Made by a program: the position numbers and the translations under genes
Origin: Phyllobacterium myrsinacearum
GTDB taxonomy: Bacteria; Pseudomonadota; Alphaproteobacteria; Rhizobiales; Rhizobiaceae
Reading direction: 5' to 3'
DNA: 64,000 nt
Assembly: GCF_002980555.1 (NCBI RefSeq)
Contig: NZ_PVBT01000008.1
Coordinates: forward strand, 1 to 64,000
Notes under the pieces: generated by a model
Told to the model about the DNA's origin: nothing
Database searches by the model: none
What the model saw: the letters and a program-made list of their open reading frames with translations, nothing else
Shown: positions 47,812-56,550 of the stretch, one piece after another
Layout of the letters: each line of letters begins with the position of its first letter
Numbering within the stretch: position 1 is the stretch's first letter

Positions 47812-48429
47812 ATGTCAAGCATGCAAACGAAGAATGAAACGGCGGCTGTCCGTCCGCGCCGGCGGTTGACGCGGGAGGACCGCTTCCGCCAGCTTCTCGA
47901 CGCTGCCTGGCGGATTGTCCGGGACGAGGGTACAGAAGCCTTGACGCTCGGCTGGCTTGCCGAAAAGGCTGAGGTGACGAAGCCTGTGGTCTATGATCAT
48001 TTCGGCACGCGTGCCGGCTTGCTGGCAGCACTCTACCGGGATTTCGATGCCCGCCAGACGGCACTGATGGATGCTGCGTTCACCGCGAGCAAACCGGCGC
48101 TGGCGGATCGGGCTGCGGTCATCGCCTCGTCCTATGTGGACTGCGTGCTGGTGCAGGGGCGCGAAATCCCCGGTGTGATCGCGGCCCTTACCGGAGCGCC
48201 TGAACTGGAGAAGATCAAGCGCGAATATAACGGTGTCTTCATCGAGAAGTGCCGGGTGATGCTCGCGCCGTTTGCCGGAGCCGGGACCATTGCTTCAGCC
48301 GGGTTGTGGGCGATGCTCGGTGCCGCCGAAGCGCTGTCCTATGCCGCTGCCACTGGCGATATCACCCCTGCGCAGGCGCAGCACGAACTCTTCGAGACCA
48401 TCATTGCCATGGTCGCCAGGAACAGGTGA
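47812..48429 (+). CDS. TetR-family transcriptional regulator
   Basis: 205 residues. After a basic tail comes the TetR helix-turn-helix (DAAWRIVRDEGTEALTLGWLAEKAEVTKPVVYDHFGTRAGLLAAL), then a helical ligand domain. Start uncertain between the ATG at 47812 and one three codons later; neither has a strong ribosome binding site. Divergent from the flavodoxin-fold reductase, which it probably represses. Confidence 0.9.
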   Translation: MSSMQTKNETAAVRPRRRLTREDRFRQLLDAAWRIVRDEGTEALTLGWLAEKAEVTKPVVYDHFGTRAGLLAALYRDFDARQTALMDAAFTASKPALADRAAVIASSYVDCVLVQGREIPGVIAALTGAPELEKIKREYNGVFIEKCRVMLAPFAGAGTIASAGLWAMLGAAEALSYAAATGDITPAQAQHELFETIIAMVARNR

Positions 48430-48522
48430 CCAGACGTGCATTCGCAAAAATGCTTGCGGATTGTTCCCTTTTTGTTCTAATGTGTCCGATCGGAAATGCG
48501 GTTGCATTTCGGGAGGCTGGCC

Positions 48523-49113
48523 ATGCAGGGCGAATTGAATCTGGGCGATAATTGGCAAAACCGGCCGAAACGGCCTGTTCTGCAGGCGCGGCTTTTCTTC
48601 GGTATCATGCTCAATGCCGATGTGCAGGAGATTGTCGATGCCCGCAGGACCGGCCTAATCAACGATTATCGTTTGACGCGAAGGAGCCTCATCGGGTCTT
48701 GCCGGTTTCACATTTCGCTGCACCACCTGGGGGATTACCCGCGTCTGCCCAGTTCTATCCTTTTCGCGGCCGAGCGGGCTGGAGCTGCGGTATCCATGCC
48801 GCCATTTGAAGTAACGCTTCATTCGGTGCGGAGTTTCGAAGGCGGAAAACCGGATCGCAAGCCGTTGGTGCTGATCGGCGAGGGGGAGGGACTGACCCGG
48901 CTCCACACCATCCTCGGCGCCTGCCTAGCGCGCAATGGCCTGCCCGGACAACGCGGCGCATTCACCCCGCATCTGACGCTTCTCTACAATTCCCGAACGA
49001 TCGGCGAACAGCCGATTGAGCCGATCCGCTTTGTCGTCAGGGATTTTGTGCTGATCCACAGCAAACGCGGGCTCTCCGAATACGAGATATTGCAGCGCTG
49101 GACGCTGCATTGA
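48523..49113 (+). CDS. 2'-5' RNA ligase/cyclic phosphodiesterase-like protein (LigT fold)
   Basis: 196 residues from the ATG at 48523 (GGGAGG upstream). The two-histidine phosphoesterase fold shows its two tetrapeptides: FHISLHH (HxS) and FTPHLTLLY (HxT). Similar proteins act on 2',3'-cyclic phosphate or 2'-5' bonds in RNA. It is encoded 93 bases after the TetR gene and converges on the cysteine-synthase-like gene. Confidence 0.82.
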   Translation: MQGELNLGDNWQNRPKRPVLQARLFFGIMLNADVQEIVDARRTGLINDYRLTRRSLIGSCRFHISLHHLGDYPRLPSSILFAAERAGAAVSMPPFEVTLHSVRSFEGGKPDRKPLVLIGEGEGLTRLHTILGACLARNGLPGQRGAFTPHLTLLYNSRTIGEQPIEPIRFVVRDFVLIHSKRGLSEYEILQRWTLH

Positions 49114-49137
49114 AGTGTTCCGTTGCGGTTCGCCCCC

Positions 49138-50064
49138 TTATTTCCTGCTCAGATATTTCATGCCCGTATCGCACATGACGGTGACGACGGTTGCACCAGG
49201 GACAAGCGTGTCGGCCAGCCGCAGCGCCGCAACCACATTGGCTCCGGTCGAGGTTCCGGCGAACAGGCCTTCTTCGCGGGCCAGCCGCTTTGCCATGGCA
49301 ATGGCTTCCTCCGTCGACACCTGTTCTATGCTATGGGCGATGTCGTCCTGCCAGAGCGGCACGATATAACCGGCGCCAATCCCGTCAATTTTATGGGCGC
49401 CGGTCTCGCCGCCGGACAGGACAGACGATTCCGCCGGTTCCACCGCAATGATACGAATCTTGTCATTATACCTGCGCAAGGCCTCGCCCGTTCCCCTCAG
49501 CGATGCGGCAGTGCCGACACTCTGCACGAAACCGTCGATGCGCCCGTTTGTCTGGTCCCAGATTTCCGCTGCCATGGTGTGATAGGCTGCGAGCTGATCC
49601 CTGTTGTTCATCTGATCGGTCCAGAAACTGCCCGGGATTTCGGCCGCAATGACACGCGCCGCTTCGATCATGTCGCGCGTCAGTTTTTCCGTCATGCGCC
49701 CGCTGTCGCTTGGCACGATGTGCAGCTTGGCGCCGAGAATTGTCATGTGATCGAGTTTTTCCCGGGCAAAGGCATCCGAGGTGACGATGTGCAGGGGATA
49801 ACCCTTGACCGCGCAAACGAGTGACAGGGAAACGCCAGTGCTGCCGCCGGTATATTCCACCACGGAGCCCGTGGCAGCAAGCCGTCCGTCCATTTCCGCC
49901 GCCTCGATCATAGCAAGCGCCATGCGGTCCTTCATGCTGCCGGTAGGGTTTTCACTTTCAAGCTTCACGAGGATGCGGGCGCCGTTGGCGGGACAGATGC
50001 TCCGCAGGGCCAGCAGCGACGTGTGGCCGATGGTGTCAAGGATTGTTCGTTGCGAGGCGTGCAT
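49138..50064 (-). CDS. PLP-dependent cysteine synthase-family protein
   Basis: 308 residues from the ATG at 50062-50064 (GGAG upstream; the frame is open further upstream but runs into the MarR gene). The PLP lysine lies in NPTGSMKDRMAL. The substrate loop is YTGGSTGVSLSLV rather than the SGNTG of CysK/CysM, so it may use another substrate or form a beta-elimination enzyme. FAGTSTGANVVAAL and VVTVMCDTGMKYLS match the C-terminal PLP-phosphate region. Divergent from the MarR gene. Confidence 0.85.
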   Translation of the reverse strand: MHASQRTILDTIGHTSLLALRSICPANGARILVKLESENPTGSMKDRMALAMIEAAEMDGRLAATGSVVEYTGGSTGVSLSLVCAVKGYPLHIVTSDAFAREKLDHMTILGAKLHIVPSDSGRMTEKLTRDMIEAARVIAAEIPGSFWTDQMNNRDQLAAYHTMAAEIWDQTNGRIDGFVQSVGTAASLRGTGEALRRYNDKIRIIAVEPAESSVLSGGETGAHKIDGIGAGYIVPLWQDDIAHSIEQVSTEEAIAMAKRLAREEGLFAGTSTGANVVAALRLADTLVPGATVVTVMCDTGMKYLSRK

Positions 50065-50143
50065 GGTCTCAATACTCCGCGTCAAACTGCACAATCCGGA
50101 TCCGGTTGGGGTGCCGGGTATGCAAAAATCATTTTCCATGTAG

Positions 50144-50167
50144 ATACATATTATGTATATGCATATA
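50144..50167. promoter_or_regulatory. Overlapping palindromes, candidate MarR operator
   Basis: ATACATA-t-TATGTAT (50144-50158) and TATATGCATATA (50156-50167) overlap by three bases just before the MarR start codon at 50171. A MarR dimer bound here would repress its own gene; the position also covers the divergent cysteine-synthase-like promoter. Confidence 0.45.
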
Positions 50168-50170
50168 TCC

Positions 50171-50623
50171 ATGAACCTGATGAAACAACCGAAAAAAACC
50201 TTGCGGACCGACGCCCGCGCGCTGGTCGAGAGTTGCGCGGGCTGGAACAGCCGTCTGGCGGCGCGCCGCATCACGGCTTTTCTGGACCGCGAACTGGCGG
50301 GTCTTGGCCTGACCGCGGCGCAGCTCGGCCTGATGGCGCAGATTGCGGCCCTTGCCGATGATACGCTGGGCGCGCTGGCCCAGCGCAGCGGCCTGGAGCA
50401 ATCGACCCTGTCGCGCAATTTGCGCACGCTCGAGCGCGAGCGGCTGATCGAAATCACCCTGGTGGAAACCGATCTGCGCCGCCGCGCCGTGTGGTTGACC
50501 GAAACAGGCGCGCGCCGTCTCGAGGCGGCAATACCCGTGTGGCGCAAGGCGCAGGACAAGCTGGCGCACAGCCTGGCCCCCGAACTGGTTCGCGAGCTTG
50601 CGGTGCAGAGCGAAGCGCTCTGA
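50171..50623 (+). CDS. MarR-family transcriptional regulator
   Basis: 150 residues from the ATG at 50171 (a second ATG three codons later; earlier starts fall inside the palindromes). The winged helix reads LGLTAAQLGLMAQIAALADDTLGALAQRSGLEQSTLSRNLRTLERERLI with the wing at TDLRRRAVWLTETGARRLE. It is divergent from the PLP enzyme gene and probably controls it. Ligand unknown. Confidence 0.9.
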   Translation: MNLMKQPKKTLRTDARALVESCAGWNSRLAARRITAFLDRELAGLGLTAAQLGLMAQIAALADDTLGALAQRSGLEQSTLSRNLRTLERERLIEITLVETDLRRRAVWLTETGARRLEAAIPVWRKAQDKLAHSLAPELVRELAVQSEAL

Positions 50624-50876
50624 GACGGAAAAAGCGGCCCGGCACGGGAGGCGCGGTTGCCCTGATGTTGCAGGGCGCAACCTTTGTGCAATGTGAGTGA
50701 CCTAATTGTGTTACGGCGAATGAAGAGTGCGGGCAGGGCACAGCGATTGTGGCGTATGAAATGGGAATGGGTCTCGCCATGGCGGCCGGAACGGTACTAT
50801 TTCGCCAAAGCAGCGGCCAGTGTCCCTATTCCTTGTGTCGCCATGTTTTAACCCTGTACATGACTGGTTCTGAATA

Positions 50877-51551
50877 GTGCGTATTTTGCTGGTGGAAGAC
50901 GAGCCCGAAATGGCCGCTGCCCTTGGGGAAGCTCTCAAGAATTATGACATGATCGTTGATCATGTGGGAACACTTGCCCATGCCGAGGAGGCGGTGTCGG
51001 TCAATGCCTATGCCGCCATCCTGCTTGACCGGCAGTTGCCGGACGGCGATGGCCTGAGCATTGTGCCGCGCTTGCGGGCAAAGGGCGAGGGTGTTCCCGT
51101 CATCGTGCTCACGGCGCGCGGCGAGCTGGCGGACCGGATCACTGGTCTCGACAAGGGGGCTGACGATTATCTCGCCAAGCCGTTTGCTGTGGAAGAATTG
51201 CTGGCGCGGTTGCGCGCGGTGCTGCGCCGGCCTCTGAACATGCCATCGGAACTCCTGAATGTCGGCAATCTGTCCTTTGACCTGATCAATCGCGAAGCCA
51301 GCATCGGCGGCAACCGGCTTGACCTGCCGCGCCGCGAACTTCTGGTGCTGGAAACCCTGTTGCGGCGCATGGGGCGCACGGTGCTGCGTTCGTCGCTTGA
51401 GGATGCGGTCTATAGCATTGACGATGAAATCCAGTCGAACGCCCTCGACACCCACGTTTCCCGGCTGCGCCGCAAGCTGACGGAATCCGATGCCGGTGTC
51501 GAAATTCACGCCATCCGCGGCGTCGGTTATCTGTTGAAGCGCCTTTCCTGA
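50877..51551 (+). CDS. OmpR/PhoB-type response regulator
   Basis: 224 residues from a GTG start. The receiver shows the acid pocket (VEDE), phosphoacceptor D51 (ILLDRQLPDGDG), Thr in VLTARG and Lys in YLAKPF. The winged helix ends LDTHVSRLRRKL and GVGYLLKRL. Its stop overlaps the start of the sensor gene as TGATG, so the pair is one translationally coupled system. No clear Shine-Dalgarno is seen. Confidence 0.92.
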   Translation: MRILLVEDEPEMAAALGEALKNYDMIVDHVGTLAHAEEAVSVNAYAAILLDRQLPDGDGLSIVPRLRAKGEGVPVIVLTARGELADRITGLDKGADDYLAKPFAVEELLARLRAVLRRPLNMPSELLNVGNLSFDLINREASIGGNRLDLPRRELLVLETLLRRMGRTVLRSSLEDAVYSIDDEIQSNALDTHVSRLRRKLTESDAGVEIHAIRGVGYLLKRLS

Positions 51552-52921
51552 TGGCGCAGGCAAGGCCGCATTCATTGAAATGGCGGCTCGTCAGCCGCCT
51601 CGTGCTTTTGCAGGCGGTCATGCTGACGCTGTTTGTGGTGCTGGTGCTCTGTGCGCTCTGGTATACCGGATTTCTCGGATCGATCGATCCTGAAGACACG
51701 ACCATCAATGCCGTGCGCGATTCCATTGCGCGCGGTACCAACGGCGCTCTTGTCCTGCGTGAGACACCGGCGCTGGCACGCGAACGGGCAACCAGCCCGA
51801 GCTTCTGGTTCGTGGCACGCGACGCGCAGGGCCAGACGCTGTCAGAAGGCGATGTGCCGCCGGAATATGCCCGCATCGGCGACGCCTTGAGCGCGGTCGG
51901 CCAGGCACGATTCGGCTGGAATCTCGGTGATCCGCCCCGTTCCAACGCCCGGTTCAAACGCGTGACGACCACAGCCGGCGTGGTCCAGATCCTTGCCGGA
52001 CCCGGAAGCGTGGTTCCCTTCGGCTTTTATCTCTCGGCGCTTGGCACGGTTCTGGCGACCATTATTATCCCGCTCATCCTCGTGATGGCGCTGGCAACGC
52101 TCATGGTAACGCCATTTGTCGTGCGCAGGGCCCACAGGGGCCTGGGACACGTGGCGACCCAGGCCGAAAAGATCAATATTGACGAGCGGGGAACGCGTCT
52201 TCCGCTGGATGATGTGCCGCAGGAGGTCACGCCTCTGGTGACGGCTGTCAACAACGCGCTCGGCCGTCTTGATGACGGCTATGAGCGGCACAAGCGGTTC
52301 CTGCTGGATGCGGCGCATGAACTGCGCACGCCCATCGCCATTCTGCAAACCCGTCTGGAATCGCTCCCGGCGAGCCCCGCCAATGGGCGTCTGCTGGAGG
52401 ATGTCGCCCGCCTTGGCATTCTTGCCGAACAATTGCTGGATCTGCAGCGGCTGACCCAGAACACAACGCAATTTGCCGCTGTCGATCTTGTCGCCGTCGG
52501 GCGGCGTGTGGCGGCCGACCTTGCGCCGCTTGCCATCGCGGCGGGGTATGCCATGTCGTTCGAACCTGAAACCGCACGTGTTGCCGTGCGGGGCGATCAG
52601 GCCGCGCTGGAGCGGGCCATGATCAATCTCGTGCAAAATGCCATCCAGCATGGCGGGCGTAAGGGCACCATCACCATTCGGGTGAAGGCAGGGGCGGCCA
52701 TCCTGGTGGAAGACGAAGGGGCGGGCGTGCCGCCCGATCAGCGCAGCGCCATCTTCGAGCCGTTCCGGCGTCTGCATGCCAGGGATCGCGGCGTTGGCCT
52801 GGGCCTCAATCTTGTTCAGGAAATCGTGCAATTGCATCAGGGGCAGGTTATGGTAACAGAGGCACCTGGCGGCGGCGCGTGCTTCACCATGAAGTTTGCT
52901 GCCGCATCCATAATGCCGTAA
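51551..52921 (+). CDS. Sensor histidine kinase
   Basis: 456 residues. Two membrane helices (about 17-38 and 160-190) bracket a 120-residue periplasmic sensor domain; HAMP region follows. Phosphoacceptor H256 lies in LLDAAHELRTPIAIL; the N box is NLVQNAIQHGG and the G boxes DEGAGVPPDQ and GVGLGLNLVQEIV. It pairs with the OmpR-type regulator. Signal unknown; the periplasmic domain resembles those of alphaproteobacterial sensors of the 2CSK_N type. Confidence 0.92.
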   Translation: MAQARPHSLKWRLVSRLVLLQAVMLTLFVVLVLCALWYTGFLGSIDPEDTTINAVRDSIARGTNGALVLRETPALARERATSPSFWFVARDAQGQTLSEGDVPPEYARIGDALSAVGQARFGWNLGDPPRSNARFKRVTTTAGVVQILAGPGSVVPFGFYLSALGTVLATIIIPLILVMALATLMVTPFVVRRAHRGLGHVATQAEKINIDERGTRLPLDDVPQEVTPLVTAVNNALGRLDDGYERHKRFLLDAAHELRTPIAILQTRLESLPASPANGRLLEDVARLGILAEQLLDLQRLTQNTTQFAAVDLVAVGRRVAADLAPLAIAAGYAMSFEPETARVAVRGDQAALERAMINLVQNAIQHGGRKGTITIRVKAGAAILVEDEGAGVPPDQRSAIFEPFRRLHARDRGVGLGLNLVQEIVQLHQGQVMVTEAPGGGACFTMKFAAASIMP

Positions 52922-52948
52922 TAGCCTGCCGATAATTCAGTCGTGTTT

Positions 52949-53214
52949 AGGTCGTACACTCACAAATCTGGTCAAAATGGCGCCTGAAACGGCAAGAAGA
53001 TGCGAGGAGAGATGCGAAGGGCGGGGTCTTCCCCCCGACCGAGCGGCTCGACACGGCAGCTCGCAGCCGTTTCGGCGTCCGCAGGATATGGGCCATTTGC
53101 TCGGCTCCATCGTCGCAAAGGCTCGACAATGAACCACATTGCCATCGCCTTCGCTCCTTGTAACCAAACAAATGGCCTCATACCATTTCGATCAGATTTG
53201 TGAGTGTACGACCT
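52949..53214. mobile_element. MITE-like element with 32 bp terminal inverted repeats
   Basis: The left end (52949-52980) and the reverse complement of the right end (53183-53214) match in 30 of 32 positions, the first 22 without mismatch. The element is 266 bp and encodes no transposase or other recognisable protein. No clear target-site duplication flanks it. It fills the 400 bp gap between the sensor kinase and the methyltransferase gene. This is the structure of a miniature inverted-repeat element mobilised by a transposase elsewhere. Confidence 0.6.
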
Positions 53215-53321
53215 GAGCCATTTTGCTGTGGGCATGGTTGCCGCAGACAATGCGCGCAATCTTCCCTCAATATTGGCGCGCCATACAGGTGCAGCCTTAA
53301 GAACGTTGGAGCTTGATTTTT

Positions 53322-53912
53322 ATGACGACGGGACGTGTTTGGACTTTCGTGCGGGCACTGCTGACCGATCCGTTTCGCGTCAGCGCGATTGCCCCTTCAG
53401 GAGCCGCCCTTGCAAGATTGATCACCAGCGAAATCACCCCGGCCTCGGGTCCCGTGCTTGAATTGGGACCGGGCACCGGTGTCTTCACCGACGCGCTGCT
53501 TGCCCGCGGTATTCGCCCCAAGGACCTTACCCTGATCGAATACGGTGCCGAATTTGCGCGGCTTTTGCAGGCGCGCTTCCCCGGCATGCGCATCCTGCAG
53601 ATGGATGCAGCCCAGCTCGACCTGCACGAATTCTTTGATATTCAGCCCGCCGGTGCCGTTGTCAGCGGTTTGCCGCTTCTCAGCATGACACAGGAGAAGG
53701 TGGCGGCAATTCTTGGCGGGGCCTTCAGCAATCTGCGGCCGGAAGGCGCCTACTACCAGTTCACCTACGGCTTCCGCTGTCCGGTGCCGAAGCCGGTGCT
53801 CGACCAATTGCAGCTGGAGGCCGTCTGCATCGGCCGGGCGTTCCGTAACCTGCCGCCCGCGGCGGTCTACAGGATCACCCGCAGGGGCGTCGCCACACCT
53901 GTCGCCATCTGA
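53322..53912 (+). CDS. SAM-dependent methyltransferase, phospholipid N-methyltransferase-like
   Basis: 196 residues from the ATG at 53322. The start of the protein has FRVSAIAPSGAALARLI, then SAM motif I (VLELGPGTGVFTDALLARG), the acidic end of beta-2 (LIEYGAEF) and VVSGLPLLSM. The pattern AIAPSG-ALAR with ELGPGTGVFT matches the rhizobial PmtA-like family that methylates phosphatidylethanolamine toward phosphatidylcholine. True PmtA activity is inferred. The gene begins just after the MITE-like element, so its promoter may have been affected by it. Confidence 0.78.
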   Translation: MTTGRVWTFVRALLTDPFRVSAIAPSGAALARLITSEITPASGPVLELGPGTGVFTDALLARGIRPKDLTLIEYGAEFARLLQARFPGMRILQMDAAQLDLHEFFDIQPAGAVVSGLPLLSMTQEKVAAILGGAFSNLRPEGAYYQFTYGFRCPVPKPVLDQLQLEAVCIGRAFRNLPPAAVYRITRRGVATPVAI

Positions 53913-54019
53913 TGCCATCCGGCGGACAGGTGGCGGCTAGTCCGAACGATCAGCAATCGTAATTGGTTGATCAATTTTATTGTCTTGTCATGCTGCATTG
54001 CAGCGATAATGTCCGCGGC

Positions 54020-55171
54020 ATGACGTCACCAGCCTCTTCTCCCGTTCGTTACGCCCTTGGCGGATTTGTCACGATGGCAGTCGCAATGGGGATCGGCCGC
54101 TTCATTTTCACGCCGATCCTGCCTGCCATGATGACCGATCTTGGCCTATCCCCGGGCGATGCCGGTATCATCGCTTCGGCCAATTATGTCGGCTATCTCC
54201 TCGGTGCGATCATTGCAGGCTATGGATGGGCGTCTGGCATAGAGCGGGCCGTGGTTCTGGTCTCCCTGGCAGCCAGTGCGGCACTGTGTCTCGCCATGAG
54301 TCTCAGCGGCACCATCGTCGCCTTCTCGATCCTGCGGTTTCTGGCCGGCATGGCGAGCGCATTCATGCTGGTGCTTGCCGCAACCATTGTCTTCAGTCAT
54401 CTCGCTGCGGCCAACCGGCCGGGTCTGCAGGCGCTGCATTTCGGCGGTGTCGGCGCGGGCATTGCGCTCTCCTCCGTTCTGGTGGCGGCAAGCGCGGCCG
54501 AGGGGTATGGCTGGCGGCAGGACTGGATCGGCGCGGCCATCCTCTCCATCCTCGGGCTGTTTGCCGTGCTGTGGCTGTTGCGCGAAGGTCCGGTGCGCGC
54601 GGGCGCCGATATCAAGGAGCCGCCTGTCCGCTGGACACCGGCCTTCCTCAAGATCAACATCGCCTACGGGGTTTTCGGCTTCGGCTACATCATCACTGCC
54701 ACGTTCATCATCGCCATCGTGCGCTCCAGCCATGGCGGCGCGTCTATGGAAGCGCTGGTCTGGTTCGTGACCGGCGTCAGCGCGGCGTTGTCCGTCTGGC
54801 TGTGGACGCCGCTATTACGCCGGGTTGGCCCGTTTGCCGTCGTGGCGCTCGGCATGCTGGTGCAGGCCGTAGGCGTGGCCGCCAGCGTGGTTCTGCCGCC
54901 GCCTGCGGGCCCACTTCTTGGCGGTGTGCTGTTGGGGCTCACTTTCATCGTTATCACCGCATCCGGTTTTCAGGCGGGGCGGGCCATTCTGCCGCAGTCG
55001 CCGCGCCGGGTCATGGCCGTCATGACGGCGGCCTTCGGCATCGGCCAGATCATCGGGCCGCTTGTCGGCGGTTACCTCGCCAATATCACCGGTAATTTTA
55101 CCATCGCGACCCTTGCCGCCGCCGCCAGCCTCGTCGTTGGGGCGGTTTTTGCGTTTCTTGCACGCGGTTGA
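54020..55171 (+). CDS. YbfB/YjiJ-family MFS transporter
   Basis: 383 residues, 12 predicted membrane helices. The N-terminus MTSPASSPVRYALGGFVTMAVAMGIGRFIFTPILPAMM is the YbfB/YjiJ pattern (GIGRF-FTPILP), and the later halves contain GGVGAGIALSSVLVA and ITASGFQAGRAILP. Substrate unknown. No ribosome binding site of note. Own promoter likely in the 107 bp upstream. Confidence 0.87.
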   Translation: MTSPASSPVRYALGGFVTMAVAMGIGRFIFTPILPAMMTDLGLSPGDAGIIASANYVGYLLGAIIAGYGWASGIERAVVLVSLAASAALCLAMSLSGTIVAFSILRFLAGMASAFMLVLAATIVFSHLAAANRPGLQALHFGGVGAGIALSSVLVAASAAEGYGWRQDWIGAAILSILGLFAVLWLLREGPVRAGADIKEPPVRWTPAFLKINIAYGVFGFGYIITATFIIAIVRSSHGGASMEALVWFVTGVSAALSVWLWTPLLRRVGPFAVVALGMLVQAVGVAASVVLPPPAGPLLGGVLLGLTFIVITASGFQAGRAILPQSPRRVMAVMTAAFGIGQIIGPLVGGYLANITGNFTIATLAAAASLVVGAVFAFLARG

Positions 55172-55278
55172 ACATTACAGCAATTTAATTGCTGGCGTTC
55201 ACTCTTTGCCCTATTCGTGGTGGTAGGCTCACATCAAATCAACCCTGATTTGTGTGTTTATGCGAGGGTCCATCTACC

Positions 55279-56529
55279 GTGTTTGTCTCATTTTTTCCCA
55301 AACCGAAGCTGTTTTTCATCTCGGCACTTCTGTGGGCCTTGGCTGCAGTCCTGCTCTGGTATGCCGGCGGTCAACAATTTGGTTCCTATGTGGGACTGGC
55401 TCCCGCTGACCCGGCGGTACCTCCCATCGTTGGCATCACAGTCTTTTTCACAAAACCCTATCTTTGGGTCTATGCTTATTTTGCTGCATTCATTGGTGTT
55501 TTTTATGCATTCTGGGCGTGGTATTCGCCTCATCCGTGGCAGAATTGGTCAATTCTAGGATCGGCTCTTATCCTGTTTTCGTCCTATTTTTCCGTCCAAG
55601 TCGATGTTGTTTTGAACAACTGGCGCGGCTCGTTCTTCGACATGGTTCAAAAGGCAATGGGCGGTAAAAATGCTGTCGCTGCCCCCGACCTTTATGCCGG
55701 CGTTCTCACATTCGCAGTAATCGCCTGCGTTGCAATTGCGGTAGCGGTCGCAACGCTTTTCTTTACCAGCCACTACGTCTTCAGATGGCGAACGGCTATG
55801 AACAGCTACTATATGGAACATTGGGAAAGGCTTCGGCATATTGAGGGTGCCGCACAGCGCGTTCAGGAAGACACGATGCGTTTTGCATCTATCGTTGAAG
55901 GTCTGGGTATCACCTTTATACAATCGGCAATGACACTGATAGCGTTCCTACCCTTGCTGGCACAGCTCTCCAGCCACATCGTCGCCTTGCCTGTTGTTGG
56001 CGCCATACCACATCCGCTGGTGTTTGCGGCCATTGCTTGGGCAGTCTTCGGAACCGGCTTGCTTGCTCTGGTCGGTGTAAAGCTTCCGGGGCTGCAGTTT
56101 CGTAATCAGAGAGTTGAAGCGGCCTACCGGAAAGAACTTGTTTATGGCGAAGATCACGACGACCGCGCCAAGCCGCTTGCCGTAAAGGAGCTCTTTGCAA
56201 ACGTCCGGAAGAATTACTTCCGTTTGTATTTCCATTACGTCTACTTCAACGTCTTCCGTTACGTCTATCTGCAGGCTGACAATGTCTTTGGCCTTTTCCT
56301 GCTTGTTCCGACATTGGCAGCTGGCACCATCACCCTGGGTATCTTCCAGCAGATATTGTCAGCGTTCTCGAATGTGACGAACTCTTTCCAGTTTCTCGTC
56401 AATTCGTGGACAACAGTGATCGAACTGCTTTCGATCCAGAAGCGTTTGAAAGCCTTCGAGGCAACATTGGAGGGCGAGCCCCTGCCGTCCATCGATCAGC
56501 TTTATCTGGAAACAGGTACTGAACGCTAA
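55279..56529 (+). CDS. bacA: Peptide antibiotic transporter BacA/SbmA
   Basis: 416 residues. I choose the GTG at 55279 because the family begins M-F[11 protein letters not shown], which follows here ([13 protein letters not shown]). It is an SbmA/BacA inner-membrane transporter with about seven or eight helices and a soluble C-terminal part, with the family blocks [21 protein letters not shown]-like and [15 protein letters not shown]. In Sinorhizobium and Brucella, BacA imports proline- and cysteine-rich host peptides and is needed for chronic infection or symbiosis. No ABC subunit is needed; it uses the proton gradient. Confidence 0.95.
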   Translation: MFVSFFPKPKLFFISALLWALAAVLLWYAGGQQFGSYVGLAPADPAVPPIVGITVFFTKPYLWVYAYFAAFIGVFYAFWAWYSPHPWQNWSILGSALILFSSYFSVQVDVVLNNWRGSFFDMVQKAMGGKNAVAAPDLYAGVLTFAVIACVAIAVAVATLFFTSHYVFRWRTAMNSYYMEHWERLRHIEGAAQRVQEDTMRFASIVEGLGITFIQSAMTLIAFLPLLAQLSSHIVALPVVGAIPHPLVFAAIAWAVFGTGLLALVGVKLPGLQFRNQRVEAAYRKELVYGEDHDDRAKPLAVKELFANVRKNYFRLYFHYVYFNVFRYVYLQADNVFGLFLLVPTLAAGTITLGIFQQILSAFSNVTNSFQFLVNSWTTVIELLSIQKRLKAFEATLEGEPLPSIDQLYLETGTER

Positions 56530-56550
56530 GAAAGCTGTGACGGGCGGCGG

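Noticed and set aside
53000-53203. Small open frames inside the inverted-repeat element
   Set aside because: No transposase motif on either strand; they are short, overlap each other and lack ribosome binding sites.
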